Of a DNA stretch of 64,000 nucleotides, positions 37,371 through 46,569 are shown piece by piece. Both the position numbers and the translations under genes were made by a program. The number at the start of each line of letters is the position of its first letter. Within the stretch, counting starts at the first letter, position 1. Location: positions 472,892-536,891 of the forward strand of contig CBDEFR010000001.1 in the NCBI GenBank assembly GCA_965237505.1, written 5' to 3'. The notes beneath the pieces were generated by a model that was given only the letters and a program-made list of their open reading frames with translations, searched no databases and had not been told where the DNA came from. This DNA is from NVTR01 sp965237505. GTDB lineage: Bacteria; Pseudomonadota; Alphaproteobacteria; Rhodobacterales; Rhodobacteraceae.

Positions 37371-38708
37371 ATGCGTCTTTCCCGTTATTTCCTGCCGGTC
37401 TTAAAGGAAATCCCGTCCGAGGCCCAGATCATCTCGCACCGCTACATGCTGCGCGCGGGCATGATCAAACAGGCTAGCGCGGGCATATATTCCTGGTTGC
37501 CGCTCGGGCTCAAGGTGCTGAAGAAGATTGAAAATATCGTGCACGAGGAACAGGTTCGCGCCGGTCATGTTCCGATCCTGATGCCAACCTTGCAGTCGGC
37601 TGATCTTTGGCGTGAAAGCGGGCGCTATGACGGCTACGGCGAAGAAATGCTGCGGATGAGCGACAGGCATGGCCGCGCCATGTTGTACACACCAACCGCA
37701 GAAGAGATGGTTACCGATATATTTCGCGCCCATGTCAGCAGTTACAAAGACCTGCCGCTGACGCTTTATCAGATTCAGTGGAAGTTTCGCGATGAAATCC
37801 GACCGCGTTTCGGGGTGATGCGCGGACGCGAATTCTTTATGAAAGACGGCTACAATTTCGATCTGACCAAGGCCGATGCGCTGCACGCCTATAACCGCCA
37901 TCTGGTCAGCTACCTGCGCACGTTCGAACGCATGGGGCTGCAGGCGATCCCGATGCGCGCCGACAGCGGGCCAATTGGCGGCGATTACACCCATGAATTT
38001 CTGGTGCTCGCCGAAACCGGTGAAAGCGAGGTGTTCTATGACAGCCGGGTCACCGAAATATCGCTCGGCCGCCGTGATATCGATTATCAAAACGTCGACC
38101 AGTGCGACAGTGTCATGAAAGAATTCACCTCGCTCTACGCGCGCACCGGCGAAACCCACGACGAGGCGGCATTCAACGAGATCCCCAAGGATCGCCGCCG
38201 CTCGGCGCGCGGCATCGAAGTTGGACAGATATTCTATTTCGGCACCGAATATTCAGAAAAGCTCGGCGCCACGGTGCGCAACGATCAGGGCGAACAGGTG
38301 CCGGTGCATATGGGCAGCCACGGCATCGGGGTGTCCCGTCTGGTCGGCGCCATCATCGAGGCCAGCCATGACGAGAGGGGCATCATCTGGCCTCAGGCGG
38401 TCGCGCCGTTTCATTGCGGCATTGTGAACCTGCTCTACGGCGACGCCGGGACCGACGCGGTTTGCGAAGCGCTTTACAAAGCGCTTGTCGCCCGCGGGCG
38501 CGAGCCGCTTTATGACGACCGGGATGAACGCGCCGGGGCCAAGTTCGCCAGCATGGAACTGATCGGCCTGCCCTGGCGAATCACAGTTGGTCCAAGAGGG
38601 GTGAAGGCGGGGATCGTAGAACTGACCAGCCGGCAGACCGGTGAGAGCGAAGATCTGACGGCAGAGTTGGCGGTGGCGCGGATTGTCGAAAATTACGCCG
38701 AAAATTAG
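37371..38708 (+). CDS. proS: Prolyl-tRNA synthetase
   Basis: This 445-residue class II aminoacyl-tRNA synthetase is the short form without the editing insertion, usual in alphaproteobacteria. Motif 2 is seen in LTLYQIQWKFRDEIRPRFGV, the preceding acceptor loop in LYTPTAEEMVTDIF, and motif 3 in HMGSHGIGVSRLVGAIIEAS. The anticodon-binding domain ends LTSRQTGESEDLTAELAVAR. It charges tRNA-Pro and is essential. The gene is intact amid decayed neighbours, which shows selection still acting. Confidence 0.96.
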   Translation: MRLSRYFLPVLKEIPSEAQIISHRYMLRAGMIKQASAGIYSWLPLGLKVLKKIENIVHEEQVRAGHVPILMPTLQSADLWRESGRYDGYGEEMLRMSDRHGRAMLYTPTAEEMVTDIFRAHVSSYKDLPLTLYQIQWKFRDEIRPRFGVMRGREFFMKDGYNFDLTKADALHAYNRHLVSYLRTFERMGLQAIPMRADSGPIGGDYTHEFLVLAETGESEVFYDSRVTEISLGRRDIDYQNVDQCDSVMKEFTSLYARTGETHDEAAFNEIPKDRRRSARGIEVGQIFYFGTEYSEKLGATVRNDQGEQVPVHMGSHGIGVSRLVGAIIEASHDERGIIWPQAVAPFHCGIVNLLYGDAGTDAVCEALYKALVARGREPLYDDRDERAGAKFASMELIGLPWRITVGPRGVKAGIVELTSRQTGESEDLTAELAVARIVENYAEN

Positions 38709-38717
38709 GGTGCCCAA

Positions 38718-39275
38718 ATGAGCCTGAACGACGTCGATTGGAGCAAAATTCCCGCGCCATCAGATGACGGCGGGGCAGCGCATTTGACGGGGGTGAAACT
38801 TCCATCACTCTCGCTCGGCGCGACTGATGGCAGCCAAGTGGATTTGTCGGGCCTGCCCGGACGCAGCGTCGTTTACATCTACCCACGCACCGGCCACCCC
38901 GATCAGGCCCTGCCCGAAGGTTGGGACATGATCTCCGGTGCGCTTGGCTGCACGCCGCAATCCTGCGCCTTTCGCGATCATTTCGCTGAACTCACGGACT
39001 TGGGGGTCGATCAACTGTTTGGGCTGTCCACCGAAATCACCGAATATCAAGCCGAGGCAGCCACGCGATTACACCTGCCGTTTGCACTGATTTCGGACGC
39101 AGACCACCGCTTTGGCAGGGCATTATCCCTGCCCGGATTTGAAGCAAACAACGAATGGCTTTTGAACCGGATGACGCTGATCATTGATGATGGCGTGATC
39201 ACGAAAACATTTTATCCGGTGTTTCCGCCGGATGAGAGTGCCACCAAAGTGATTGAATGGCTTCAAAACGAATAA
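38718..39275 (+). CDS. Peroxiredoxin / AhpC-TSA-like protein
   Basis: This 185-residue thioredoxin-fold protein has LPGRSVVYIYPRTGHPDQAL leading to GCTPQSCAFRDH. The probable peroxidatic cysteine is Cys78 or Cys83, a CxxxxC pair found in a bacterial subgroup of redoxins. It would reduce peroxides in the cytoplasm; there is no signal peptide. It starts 9 bases after proS, so the two are probably co-transcribed. Confidence 0.83.
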   Translation: MSLNDVDWSKIPAPSDDGGAAHLTGVKLPSLSLGATDGSQVDLSGLPGRSVVYIYPRTGHPDQALPEGWDMISGALGCTPQSCAFRDHFAELTDLGVDQLFGLSTEITEYQAEAATRLHLPFALISDADHRFGRALSLPGFEANNEWLLNRMTLIIDDGVITKTFYPVFPPDESATKVIEWLQNE

Positions 39276-39405
39276 CCCCTGCCTATCAGATTTGCGTCGT
39301 GCATCGGTGAATGGACCGCGTCGGCGTGCGGCGCTTAATTGACGCCCGTATCCTTGACGCTGGCGATGATCAGGCCCAGTTTGCGCCAAGAAACAGGAAC
39401 ATCCC

Positions 39406-40692
39406 TTGGCCAGCCGAACCGCCCCGTTTTCCCGATTTGAATGGATGATCGCCTGGCGCTATCTGCGCGCCCGCCGCGCCGATGGTGGTGTTAGCGTGAT
39501 GACCTGGATCTCGCTGATCGGCATCACGCTGGCGGTTTTCGCGCTGATCGCCACCATGTCGGTGCGGGCCGGGTTTCGGGCGGAATTTGTCGACACGATC
39601 CTCGGTGCTAACGCCCATGTCACTGTGTACAACTCGCTCTATACGGATGACAATGGCCGCCGGACCGACGTGCTGCCTGACTACCGCGAAGTCGCGGCAA
39701 AGCTGGCCAAAATCCCCGGCGTCACCCGCGCCGCGCCGCTGGTGCGCGGCCAGGTCATGGCCAACAACCGCGACAATACCGCCGGTGTCGATGTTTACGG
39801 CATTTCTGCTGCCGATATTCAGGGCATTCCGCGGGTAGCGCGGGCCGAGCAGACTCTCGGCGATCTGGCCCGTTTTGGCGAAGGCATCGCGATCGGCTCG
39901 GGCGTTGCCCGTCAGCTCAGCGTTTCCATCGGCGACCGGATCAAGCTGATTTCGCCCAACGGCGTCAAGACCGCCTTTGGCACCTCGCCGCGCGTCAACG
40001 CATACGAGGTGGTCTATATCTTCACCGCCGGGCGTTATGACATCGACCGCACCCGCGTCTACATGCCGTTTGCCGAGGCGCAGAGCTATTTCAACCGCGA
40101 AGGCGTGGCGGATGAAATTGAGGTGATGGTTGAGGACCCCGAAGCCATCGACAACCTGGCCGCCGATTTTCTGAATGCCGGCGGCGAGCACGCCCTGATC
40201 TGGACCTGGCGCGACCGCTCCGGCAGCTTTCTGCGGGCGCTGAAAATCGAGGATAACGTGATGTTCATCATCATGGCGATCCTGGTGCTGATCGCGGCGA
40301 TGAACATCATTTCCGGCCTTATCATGCTGGTGAAGAACAAGGGTCGCGACATCGGGATTTTGCGCACTATCGGCCTGTCGCAGGGCTCCATCCTGCGGAT
40401 ATTTTTCATCTGCGGCTCCCTCATAGGGGTGCTGGGAACGCTGTTCGGCGTCATCTTCGGCTGCCTGTTCGCGCTCTATATCGACCCGATCTTTTCGTTT
40501 GTGAATTACGTCGCCGGCGGCGGCATCTGGGATCCGTCGATCCGGGGCATCTACCTGCTGCCCGCCAAGTTGTTGCTGGGCGACGTGGTGGGTGCGGTCG
40601 TGTTGTCGCTCAGCCTGTCATTTCTAGTGACAATTTTTCCGGCCCGGCGCGCGGCGCGGATGAACCCGGTCGAGGCGTTGCGCTATGAATGA
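39406..40692 (+). CDS. lolC: Lipoprotein-releasing ABC transporter permease (LolC/LolE type)
   Basis: The product is 428 residues. It has an N-terminal membrane helix (VMTWISLIGITLAVFALIAT), a large periplasmic domain (about residues 50-270) and three C-terminal helices within an FtsX-type domain (ILVLIAAMNIISGLIMLVKN; LSLSFLVTIFPARRAARMNP). It extracts lipoproteins from the inner membrane for transfer to LolA. Only one permease is present; in many alphaproteobacteria a single LolC/E-like protein does the job of both. The TTG start at 39406 is supported by AGGA eight bases upstream. It overlaps lolD by 8 bases. Confidence 0.93.
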   Translation: MASRTAPFSRFEWMIAWRYLRARRADGGVSVMTWISLIGITLAVFALIATMSVRAGFRAEFVDTILGANAHVTVYNSLYTDDNGRRTDVLPDYREVAAKLAKIPGVTRAAPLVRGQVMANNRDNTAGVDVYGISAADIQGIPRVARAEQTLGDLARFGEGIAIGSGVARQLSVSIGDRIKLISPNGVKTAFGTSPRVNAYEVVYIFTAGRYDIDRTRVYMPFAEAQSYFNREGVADEIEVMVEDPEAIDNLAADFLNAGGEHALIWTWRDRSGSFLRALKIEDNVMFIIMAILVLIAAMNIISGLIMLVKNKGRDIGILRTIGLSQGSILRIFFICGSLIGVLGTLFGVIFGCLFALYIDPIFSFVNYVAGGGIWDPSIRGIYLLPAKLLLGDVVGAVVLSLSLSFLVTIFPARRAARMNPVEALRYE

Positions 40693-41362
40693 CGCGGTGC
40701 TGGTTCTTGACGCAATCGAAAAATCCTACAATCAGGGCCAGCCCGGTGCGGTCAGCGTGCTGTGCGGTGCGTCGTTGGCGCTGGCCAAGGGCGAAGTCGT
40801 GGCCCTGGTCGCGCCGTCCGGCGCGGGCAAGTCAACGCTGCTCCATATCGCCGGGCTGCTGGACACCGCCGACGCTGGCGCGGTGCACCTGAATGGCAGC
40901 GACATGAGCGATCTTTCGGATCGCAGGCGCACCCGTGCGCGACGCCAGGACATTGGTTTCATTTACCAATTTCACCACCTGCTGCCGGAATTCTCGGCGC
41001 TGGAAAACATCACCCTGCCGCAGCTGGCCAACGGACTTGCGCCAGGTGTGGCCGCTGCGCGCGCCCTTGATTTATTGGGCCAGGTGGGGGTTGCAGAGCG
41101 CGGCAACCACCGCCCGGCAGAGCTGTCAGGGGGTGAGCAACAGCGGGTCGCGTTCTGCCGCGCGCTGGCCAATGGGCCGCGGCTGTTGCTGGCCGATGAG
41201 CCAACTGGCAACCTCGATCCGGAGACTGCGGATCAGGTGTTTGCAACGCTTATGGAGCTGGTACGTGACACCGGATTGTCGGCACTGATTGCGACCCATA
41301 ACCGGGAGTTGGCAAGCCGGATGGACCGGGTGGTGCACATGGATGGCGGGCGGCTGGTGTGA
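40685..41362 (+). CDS. lolD: Lipoprotein-releasing ABC transporter ATP-binding protein
   Basis: This 225-residue ABC ATPase has Walker A VAPSGAGKSTLLHIAGLL, the Q-loop in IGFIYQFHHLLPEFSALEN (a LolD-typical sequence), the signature LSGGEQQRVAFCRAL, Walker B LLLADEPTGNLD and the H-loop ALIATHNREL. It powers lipoprotein release by the permease encoded just upstream, with which it overlaps. Complete, usual length. Confidence 0.95.
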   Translation: MNDAVLVLDAIEKSYNQGQPGAVSVLCGASLALAKGEVVALVAPSGAGKSTLLHIAGLLDTADAGAVHLNGSDMSDLSDRRRTRARRQDIGFIYQFHHLLPEFSALENITLPQLANGLAPGVAAARALDLLGQVGVAERGNHRPAELSGGEQQRVAFCRALANGPRLLLADEPTGNLDPETADQVFATLMELVRDTGLSALIATHNRELASRMDRVVHMDGGRLV

Positions 41363-41399
41363 GCGGTTTGGCGGGTTTGGCGGGGTAAAACGGCGATTT

Positions 41400-41448
41400 C
41401 TTTAAAGTCTTTAAAGAATTTGAACCCCGGACTTTAAAGTCTTTAAAG
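41400..41448. repeat. Double CTTTAAAGTCTTTAAAG repeat
   Basis: The 17-base CTTTAAAGTCTTTAAAG occurs at 41400-41416 and again at 41432-41448. Each is itself a pair of CTTTAAAG palindromes separated by one base, so the region has four palindromic half-sites. It lies between the convergent lolD and glycosylase genes in otherwise G+C-rich DNA. Confidence 0.75.
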
Positions 41449-41513
41449 TCGAGAATCAGGTCGTTTTTATCAGAGAGTCGCGTGGTTGGTACACCGGGGC
41501 CGGCGCTCAGATT

Positions 41514-41541
41514 GTAGGGTGGGTGAAATCAGCCACCCTAC
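41514..41541. terminator. Perfect-stem hairpin between convergent genes, probable terminator
   Basis: Arms GTAGGGTGG and CCACCCTAC surround a 10-base loop, 6 bases beyond the end of the glycosylase gene. No T run follows on either strand. It may act as a bidirectional terminator or be a dispersed repeat; a related GGTGCGCA-TTT-TGCGCACC hairpin lies near 46280. Confidence 0.5.
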
Positions 41542-41547
41542 GGCTCG

Positions 41548-42210
41548 CTAAAGGCTCATCGCGAGCACCCGGCTGACCTCGGTCAGCGAACGGCCCGATT
41601 GCGCCATCCAGGTGTTGAACGCGCCCTGAACGGCGCGCAGAGCGGATTTCGAAGTGGCGGGTTTGTCGATGACCCCCTCGGCGATCAGCCGGGCGGTGAC
41701 ATCGCCCGACAGGATGAAGGCGTCGCGCCCGATGAAGCGCATGGCGTATTGGGCGGTGGCGCCGCCGAGCCGGCTGCCGCGGCTTTTCAGGGTGTCCAGC
41801 AGGCCGATGAAATCGGTCGACGGCCAGCCGCCCAGAACCGTGCCGGCACCGCCCTCATCACGCAGTTCCAGTAAGAAGACGGCATTGTCGCGCACGGCGG
41901 CGATCTTGGCGCCGTTGCGGATGATTTGCGCGTTGGTCAAGAGCGCGTCGAAGGTGTTGTCGTCCATCATCGAGCAGCGGCCAACGTCAAAGCCGTTGAA
42001 CGCGGCCTCGAAGCCGGGCCATTTGGCCTCGACCACCTTCCAGTTGAACCCGGCGTTGAAGATGTTTTTGGTGAGTTGCGAAAGCCAGCGGTCTTCGGAG
42101 ATTGCGGCGAGTTCGGGGTGGGTGAGGGGTTTGGTGAGCTGCGCGTTGAGGGCCGTTGCGCCGCCTTTGCGGGCGGCGGCGATGTCGAAGATGTCGTCGA
42201 AGTGGCGCAT
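41548..42210 (-). CDS. DNA-3-methyladenine glycosylase I (Tag)-like protein
   Basis: The product is 220 residues, starting at ATG 42208-42210 (MRHFDDIFDIAAARKGG). Helix-rich segments such as EDRWLSQLTKNIFNAGFNWK and PGFEAAFNGFDVGRCSMMDD resemble the Tag superfamily of DNA repair glycosylases that remove alkylated adenine. The family's zinc-binding cysteines and histidines are not obvious, so it may be a diverged relative. It converges with lolD. The upstream end of the longer frame is only an intergenic repeat. Confidence 0.75.
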   Translation of the reverse strand: MRHFDDIFDIAAARKGGATALNAQLTKPLTHPELAAISEDRWLSQLTKNIFNAGFNWKVVEAKWPGFEAAFNGFDVGRCSMMDDNTFDALLTNAQIIRNGAKIAAVRDNAVFLLELRDEGGAGTVLGGWPSTDFIGLLDTLKSRGSRLGGATAQYAMRFIGRDAFILSGDVTARLIAEGVIDKPATSKSALRAVQGAFNTWMAQSGRSLTEVSRVLAMSL

Positions 42211-43816
42211 GGAGTGGTTCCGGTTGGGTTGGTGGCGAGAGTGAGCGGAACCGGTGGGTCGGTCAAGGGGCAGGCGATTCGTCATCCCCGCGCAAGCGGG
42301 GATGTGAATCCCGGAGCAATACTGGACCACAGAAACGGTCGAATAATCTGACTGTCGCGGAGTAAAACTCCGCCATTCTGACGCCTGAGGCAAACGAGCT
42401 GAGGGCGGGGAGATGTATTCTGTGGAATTGTACAGCCGGGTTCGGCGTGCGTGTCATGTCGGTGGGATGAGTGAGCGGGCGGCGGCCGGTCATTTCGGGA
42501 TAGACCGCAAGACTGTGTCAAAAATTCTGAAGCATGCGGTGCCACCGGGGTATCGCAGGAATGGGCCACCAGCCCGTCCAAAGCTTGACCCGTTGATTCC
42601 GCTCATCAACCAGATATTGGAAGAGGATAAGTCGCGGCTCAAGAAGCAGCGGCATACGTCGAAGCGGATATATGAGCGTCTGCGTGATGAACATGGCTTC
42701 ACCGGCGGGATCACGATTGTGACCGACTATGTTCGCGAGAAGAAGCGCCGGACTCGGGAAGTGTTCGTGCCGCTGTCGCACGCGCCAGGCCACGCCCAGG
42801 TTGATTTTGGTGAGGCGCTTGGCGAGATTGGCGGGGTCGTGCGCAAGCTGCACTACTTTGCAATGTCTCTGCCGCACTCGGACGCGTTCTTCATCAAGGC
42901 CTATCCGGCGGAGACAACCGAGGCCTTTTGCGATGGCCATGTCTCCGCCTTTGCGTTCTTCGGCGGCGTGCCGCTGTCAGGGCTCTACGACAACACCACG
43001 ATCGCGGTGGCACGGATTCTCGGGGACGGAAAACGGCAACGCACCAGAACCTTTGCTGAGTTGCAGTCGCATTACCTGTTCGAAGACAGGTTCGGCCGTC
43101 CTGGCAAGGGCAACGACAAGGGTAATGTCGAAGGCACAATCGGTTATGGCCGACGGGACTTCCTGGTGCCGATGCCGCGCTTCGACAGTTTCGATGACCT
43201 GAACGTCCGGCTGGAGGAGCAATGCCTCAAACGTCAGGATGAGGTTCTGCGGGGTCATTCCGAGACTATCGGCGAGCGGCTGATGCGCGACCTCGACGGC
43301 CTGATGGCGCTGCCGCCTGTACCCTACGATGCCTGCGAGAAAGTCAGCACGCGGGCGACGTCGATCTCGATGGTCCGCTATCGCAACAACGATTACTCGG
43401 TGCCGGTCGCCTGCGCTCATCACGAGGTTCAGGTCCGCGGCTATGTCCACGAGGTCGTCATCGGCTGCGGCGCCGAGGTGATCGCCCGCCACCAACGGTC
43501 CTATGAGAAGGCTGATATGGTCTTCGATCCGATGCACTTCCTGCCGCTGCTGGAACAGAAGGTTGGCGCGCTGGACCAGGCGGCACCGCTGCAGGGCTGG
43601 GACCTGCCAGGGGAGTTTGCCACCCTGCACCGGCTGCTGGAAGCGCGCATGGGCAAGAAGGGCAAGCGCGAATACGTCCAGGTTCTGCGGCTGCTTGAGA
43701 GCTTCGAGATGGCGCACGTCCACGGGGCTATCAAACAGTCGCTGGAACTGGGCGCGATCGGCTACGATGCGGTCAAGCATCTGGTGCTTTGCCGGATCGA
43801 GAGGCGCCCGCCACGG

Positions 43817-45151
43817 CGGGAGTATCCGAAACTCTGTGTATGGGGTTTGGCCCATGCGGTTTAAACGGGTCATTTGTTGAACCGCTCGGGGTATAGGATA
43901 GCGAACTGGTTTCTTGCCGCAACCCATTCCCTGACGCACCGGCCCGACTTTTCAAAATTGCGGATGGCCAGGTAAATCAGTTTGGTTGCCGCGTCATCCG
44001 TTGGAAAGCTACCGCGCGTTTTGGTGGTTTTTCGGATCACCCTGTTGAGGCTTTCAATCGCATTCGTCGTATAGATGATTTTGCGCACCGCTGGCGGGAA
44101 GGCAAAGAACGGGATGACCTCCTGCCAGGCCCGCCGCCAGCTTGGGGCGATCGAGGGGTATTTTGAGCCCCATTCGGTCTCGAAATCATCAAGGGCTTTC
44201 GCGGCCTCGGCATCATCTGTGGCCTGATAAATCCGCTTCAGGCTTTTGGCCACGACTTTGCGATCTTTCCAGCCGCAGAAGTTCAGGGAATGGCGCACGA
44301 GATGCACGATACAGGTTTGCACGGTAGTATCAGGGAAGGCCGCGTTGATCGCGTCAGGGAACCCCTTGAGACCGTCCACGACGGCAATCAGGATATCCTC
44401 AACGCCTCTGTTCTTCAGATTATTCATGATTGAAAGCCAGAATTTGGCACCCTCATTATTGGCAATCCACAAGCCCAGAACCTCCCGCTCGCCTTCTGGC
44501 GTGACCCCCAGAGCTACATAAACGGCCTTGTTTTTGACCTGGCGGCTCTCAGCGTCGCGAATTTTGACCCGAAGGGCATCAAGGAATACGAGAGGATATA
44601 CTGGCTCCAGAGCCCGGTTTTGCCAGTCTGAAACCTCCTCCAAAACTGCGTCCGTCACGCGGCTGATAAGGTCCGCTGAAATCCGCAGGCCGTAGACCTC
44701 TTCAAGGTGGGCACGGATATCACGGGTCGACAGACCGGCGGCATAAAGCCCGATGATCTTGTCGTCCATCCCGTCGATCCGGGTCTGGCCTTTCTGGATC
44801 AGTTCCGGCTCAAAACTACCAGCTCGGTCGCGCGGGATGTCAATCGGCACCGCCCCGTCATTGCCCTTCAGCACCTTGCGAGTGGCCCCGTTCCGGCGGT
44901 TGGATTGCTGGCTGGCAGGCTCCCCGTGCGGCTCATAGCCCAGGTGCTCAGTCAACTCGGCGCCCAGCATCCGCTCCATCAGCCGGACTTTCAGCTCCTT
45001 CATCAGGCCTTTGTCGCCCAGCAAATCTTCGGGCCGTTCAACGCCGTTAAGCAACTCGTCCAGTAGTTCCTTGGAAATCGTCATTGTCATCATGCTCCTT
45101 CATTGGTGAAGCATGGACCAAATTACTCATACACAGAAGATCGGACAGTCT
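43817..45151 (-). mobile_element. IS256-family element, second lineage, 1335 bp
   Basis: CGCCACGG flanks it at 43809-43816 and 45152-45159, an 8-base target duplication. The inner ends share CTGTGTATG near both termini as imperfect inverted repeats. It lies inside istA of IS21 element B. Confidence 0.9.
43870..45093 (-). CDS. IS256-family transposase, second lineage
   Basis: This 407-residue mutator-type transposase has ERMLGAELTEHLGYEPHGE, NGATRKVLKGNDGAVPIDIP, the catalytic segments VFLDALRVKIRD and IAVVDGLKGFPDAINAAFPD, and YTTNAIESLNRVIRKTTKTR near the end. The frame is intact with paired ATG codons at the start. It shares only family-level similarity with the IS256 at 11.2 kb. Confidence 0.94.
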   Translation of the reverse strand: MMTMTISKELLDELLNGVERPEDLLGDKGLMKELKVRLMERMLGAELTEHLGYEPHGEPASQQSNRRNGATRKVLKGNDGAVPIDIPRDRAGSFEPELIQKGQTRIDGMDDKIIGLYAAGLSTRDIRAHLEEVYGLRISADLISRVTDAVLEEVSDWQNRALEPVYPLVFLDALRVKIRDAESRQVKNKAVYVALGVTPEGEREVLGLWIANNEGAKFWLSIMNNLKNRGVEDILIAVVDGLKGFPDAINAAFPDTTVQTCIVHLVRHSLNFCGWKDRKVVAKSLKRIYQATDDAEAAKALDDFETEWGSKYPSIAPSWRRAWQEVIPFFAFPPAVRKIIYTTNAIESLNRVIRKTTKTRGSFPTDDAATKLIYLAIRNFEKSGRCVREWVAARNQFAILYPERFNK

Positions 45152-45251
45152 CGCCACGGCTCGATCTCGATATCTACCCCTACCTGCCCAAAGCACTGGT
45201 CGAGACCACCAAGCCCGCGAGCTATATGAGCCTGATGACGCAGGTGCCGGC

Positions 45252-46004
45252 ATGACCGATACACCGCAGGTTCTGCTGCAGCATCACCTAAAAAAACTGC
45301 GCTTGCCGACATTCCTGGGCGAATATTCCAAACTTGCGCAACAATGCGCTGCTGAGAAGAAGGATCACGTCCAGTATTTACTGCGGCTCTGCGAACTTGA
45401 ACTGATAGAGCGGGAACGCCGGATGATCGAGCGGCGCATCAAGGCCGCGAAGTTTCCAGCCACCAAGAGCCTGGACAGCTTCGATTTCAAGGCGATCCCG
45501 TCACTCAACAAGCCGCTCGTGCTGGAGCTGGCGCGCTGTGAATACATCGACAAATACCAGAACATCATTGCCCTGGGGCCAAGTGGCACCGGTAAAACCC
45601 ATGTCGCACTGGGGTTGGGATTGGCCGCCTGCCAGAAGGGCCTCAAGGTCCGCTTCATAACCGCCGCATCACTGGTTCACGAATTGATCGAAGCTGTCGA
45701 TGAACGCCGCCTGCAGAGGTTCCAAAAACAACTCACCAGCCAGAACCTTCTGATCATTGACGAACTGGGCTTTGTCCCCTTGAGCAAAACCGGCGCTGAG
45801 CTGCTCTTCGAAATCATCTCCCAATGCTATGAACGCGGCTCCATAATCATCACCTCAAATCTGCCGTTCGACGAATGGACCGAAATATTCGGATCCGAGC
45901 GCCTCACCGGTGCGCTCCTGGATCGCCTCACCCACCACGTCCATATACTGGAGATGAACGGCGACAGCTTTCGGCTAAAACAGAGCCGAAACGCCAGAGC
46001 CTGA
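45252..46004 (+). CDS. istB: IS21 helper ATPase IstB, element B copy 1
   Basis: This 250-residue AAA+ ATPase has Walker A LGPSGTGKTHVALGLGLAA, Walker B NLLIIDELGFVPLSKTGAEL and the sensor segment SIIITSNLPFDEWTEIFGSE. ATG 45252 overlaps the istA stop. The frame is complete; the equivalent gene in copy 2 has lost one G. Confidence 0.93.
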   Translation: MTDTPQVLLQHHLKKLRLPTFLGEYSKLAQQCAAEKKDHVQYLLRLCELELIERERRMIERRIKAAKFPATKSLDSFDFKAIPSLNKPLVLELARCEYIDKYQNIIALGPSGTGKTHVALGLGLAACQKGLKVRFITAASLVHELIEAVDERRLQRFQKQLTSQNLLIIDELGFVPLSKTGAELLFEIISQCYERGSIIITSNLPFDEWTEIFGSERLTGALLDRLTHHVHILEMNGDSFRLKQSRNARA

Positions 46005-46154
46005 ACCCGGTCTGAACTTGATGGATGTTGGCCTTTGGCCAACATGCGCCTTGTCACGCGTTAGCTTTATGGGGAGCACACCCAACAAGGCGCGGCACCT
46101 CAACTGGCCCACTTTTACTCCGGCGAATGGCCCCTTTTTACGCCGGGATTGACA

Positions 46155-46569
46155 CGGGGATCTCCGGTCGTGAGCGCCGCGCCTGTGGCACGAGGTCCTC
46201 GCCTGCGCGGGGATGACATTGGGAGTGGTCGCTTTGTTTCCTGTCGGGACGTGAACCTTTGTTGGGCTGAGTGGTAGGGTGCGCATTTTGCGCACCGTTT
46301 TGCCGAGACCGACGGGCGGTGCGTGATATCACGCAAGCTACGGGTTGTTTGGCCTTGGCCCGGAACAAGGCACGAAGTGCCGCCGGGCAGCGCCCGACCG
46401 CCCCGGAGGGCGGGCGCTTTGTTGGTGTTGGTGCGGGGGATTGGTCGGGGGTGTGGCGGGGCCATAAAGCGGGGACAACATGCGGTGGATGCGCCCACGC
46501 GCGGTCGGGCGCTGCCCTTTGCGGGGTGCGGGTGGTAGGATGCGCGCGAGCAGGAGCGCTACGGCTTGC
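46155..46569. other. Intergenic region with palindromic repeats
   Basis: About 415 bases without a convincing gene. It holds the right flank of the IS21 target hairpin, a GCCTGCGCGGGGATGAC segment similar to the repeat at 42282, and a GGTGCGCA/TGCGCACC hairpin near 46280. A G+C-rich tract lies at 46380-46540. Open frames here look like chance frames. Confidence 0.5.

Larger units (their letters stand above)
42413..45255 (+). pseudogene. istA: IS21 transposase IstA, element B copy 1, split by IS256
   Basis: The N-terminal 468 codons (RRACHVGGMSERAAAGHFGI, PGHAQVDFGEALGEIGG, VPLSGLYDNTTIAVARILGD, GKGNDKGNVEGTIGYGRRDF) are intact up to 43816. An IS256 with an 8-base duplication follows. The last codons (LDLDIYPYLPKALVETTKPA) resume at 45160 and stop at 45253-45255, overlapping istB by the usual ATGA. 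The truncated protein keeps the whole catalytic core and could in principle retain some activity. Confidence 0.9.
42303..46154 (+). mobile_element. IS21-family element B, copy 1, carrying an IS256
   Basis: The ends are TGTGAATCCCGGAGC and CGCCGGGATTGACA. CGGGGA flanks it at 42297-42302 and 46155-46160. It is inserted in the arm of a CCCCGCGCAAGCGGGG hairpin. istB is complete and istA is interrupted by an IS256. A second copy lies at 60855-63358. Confidence 0.9.

Noticed and set aside
42282..42310. Possible CRISPR-like repeat (CCCCGCGCAAGCGGGG)
   Set aside because: It is a single palindrome with no regular array of repeats and spacers; better seen as a dispersed extragenic palindrome.
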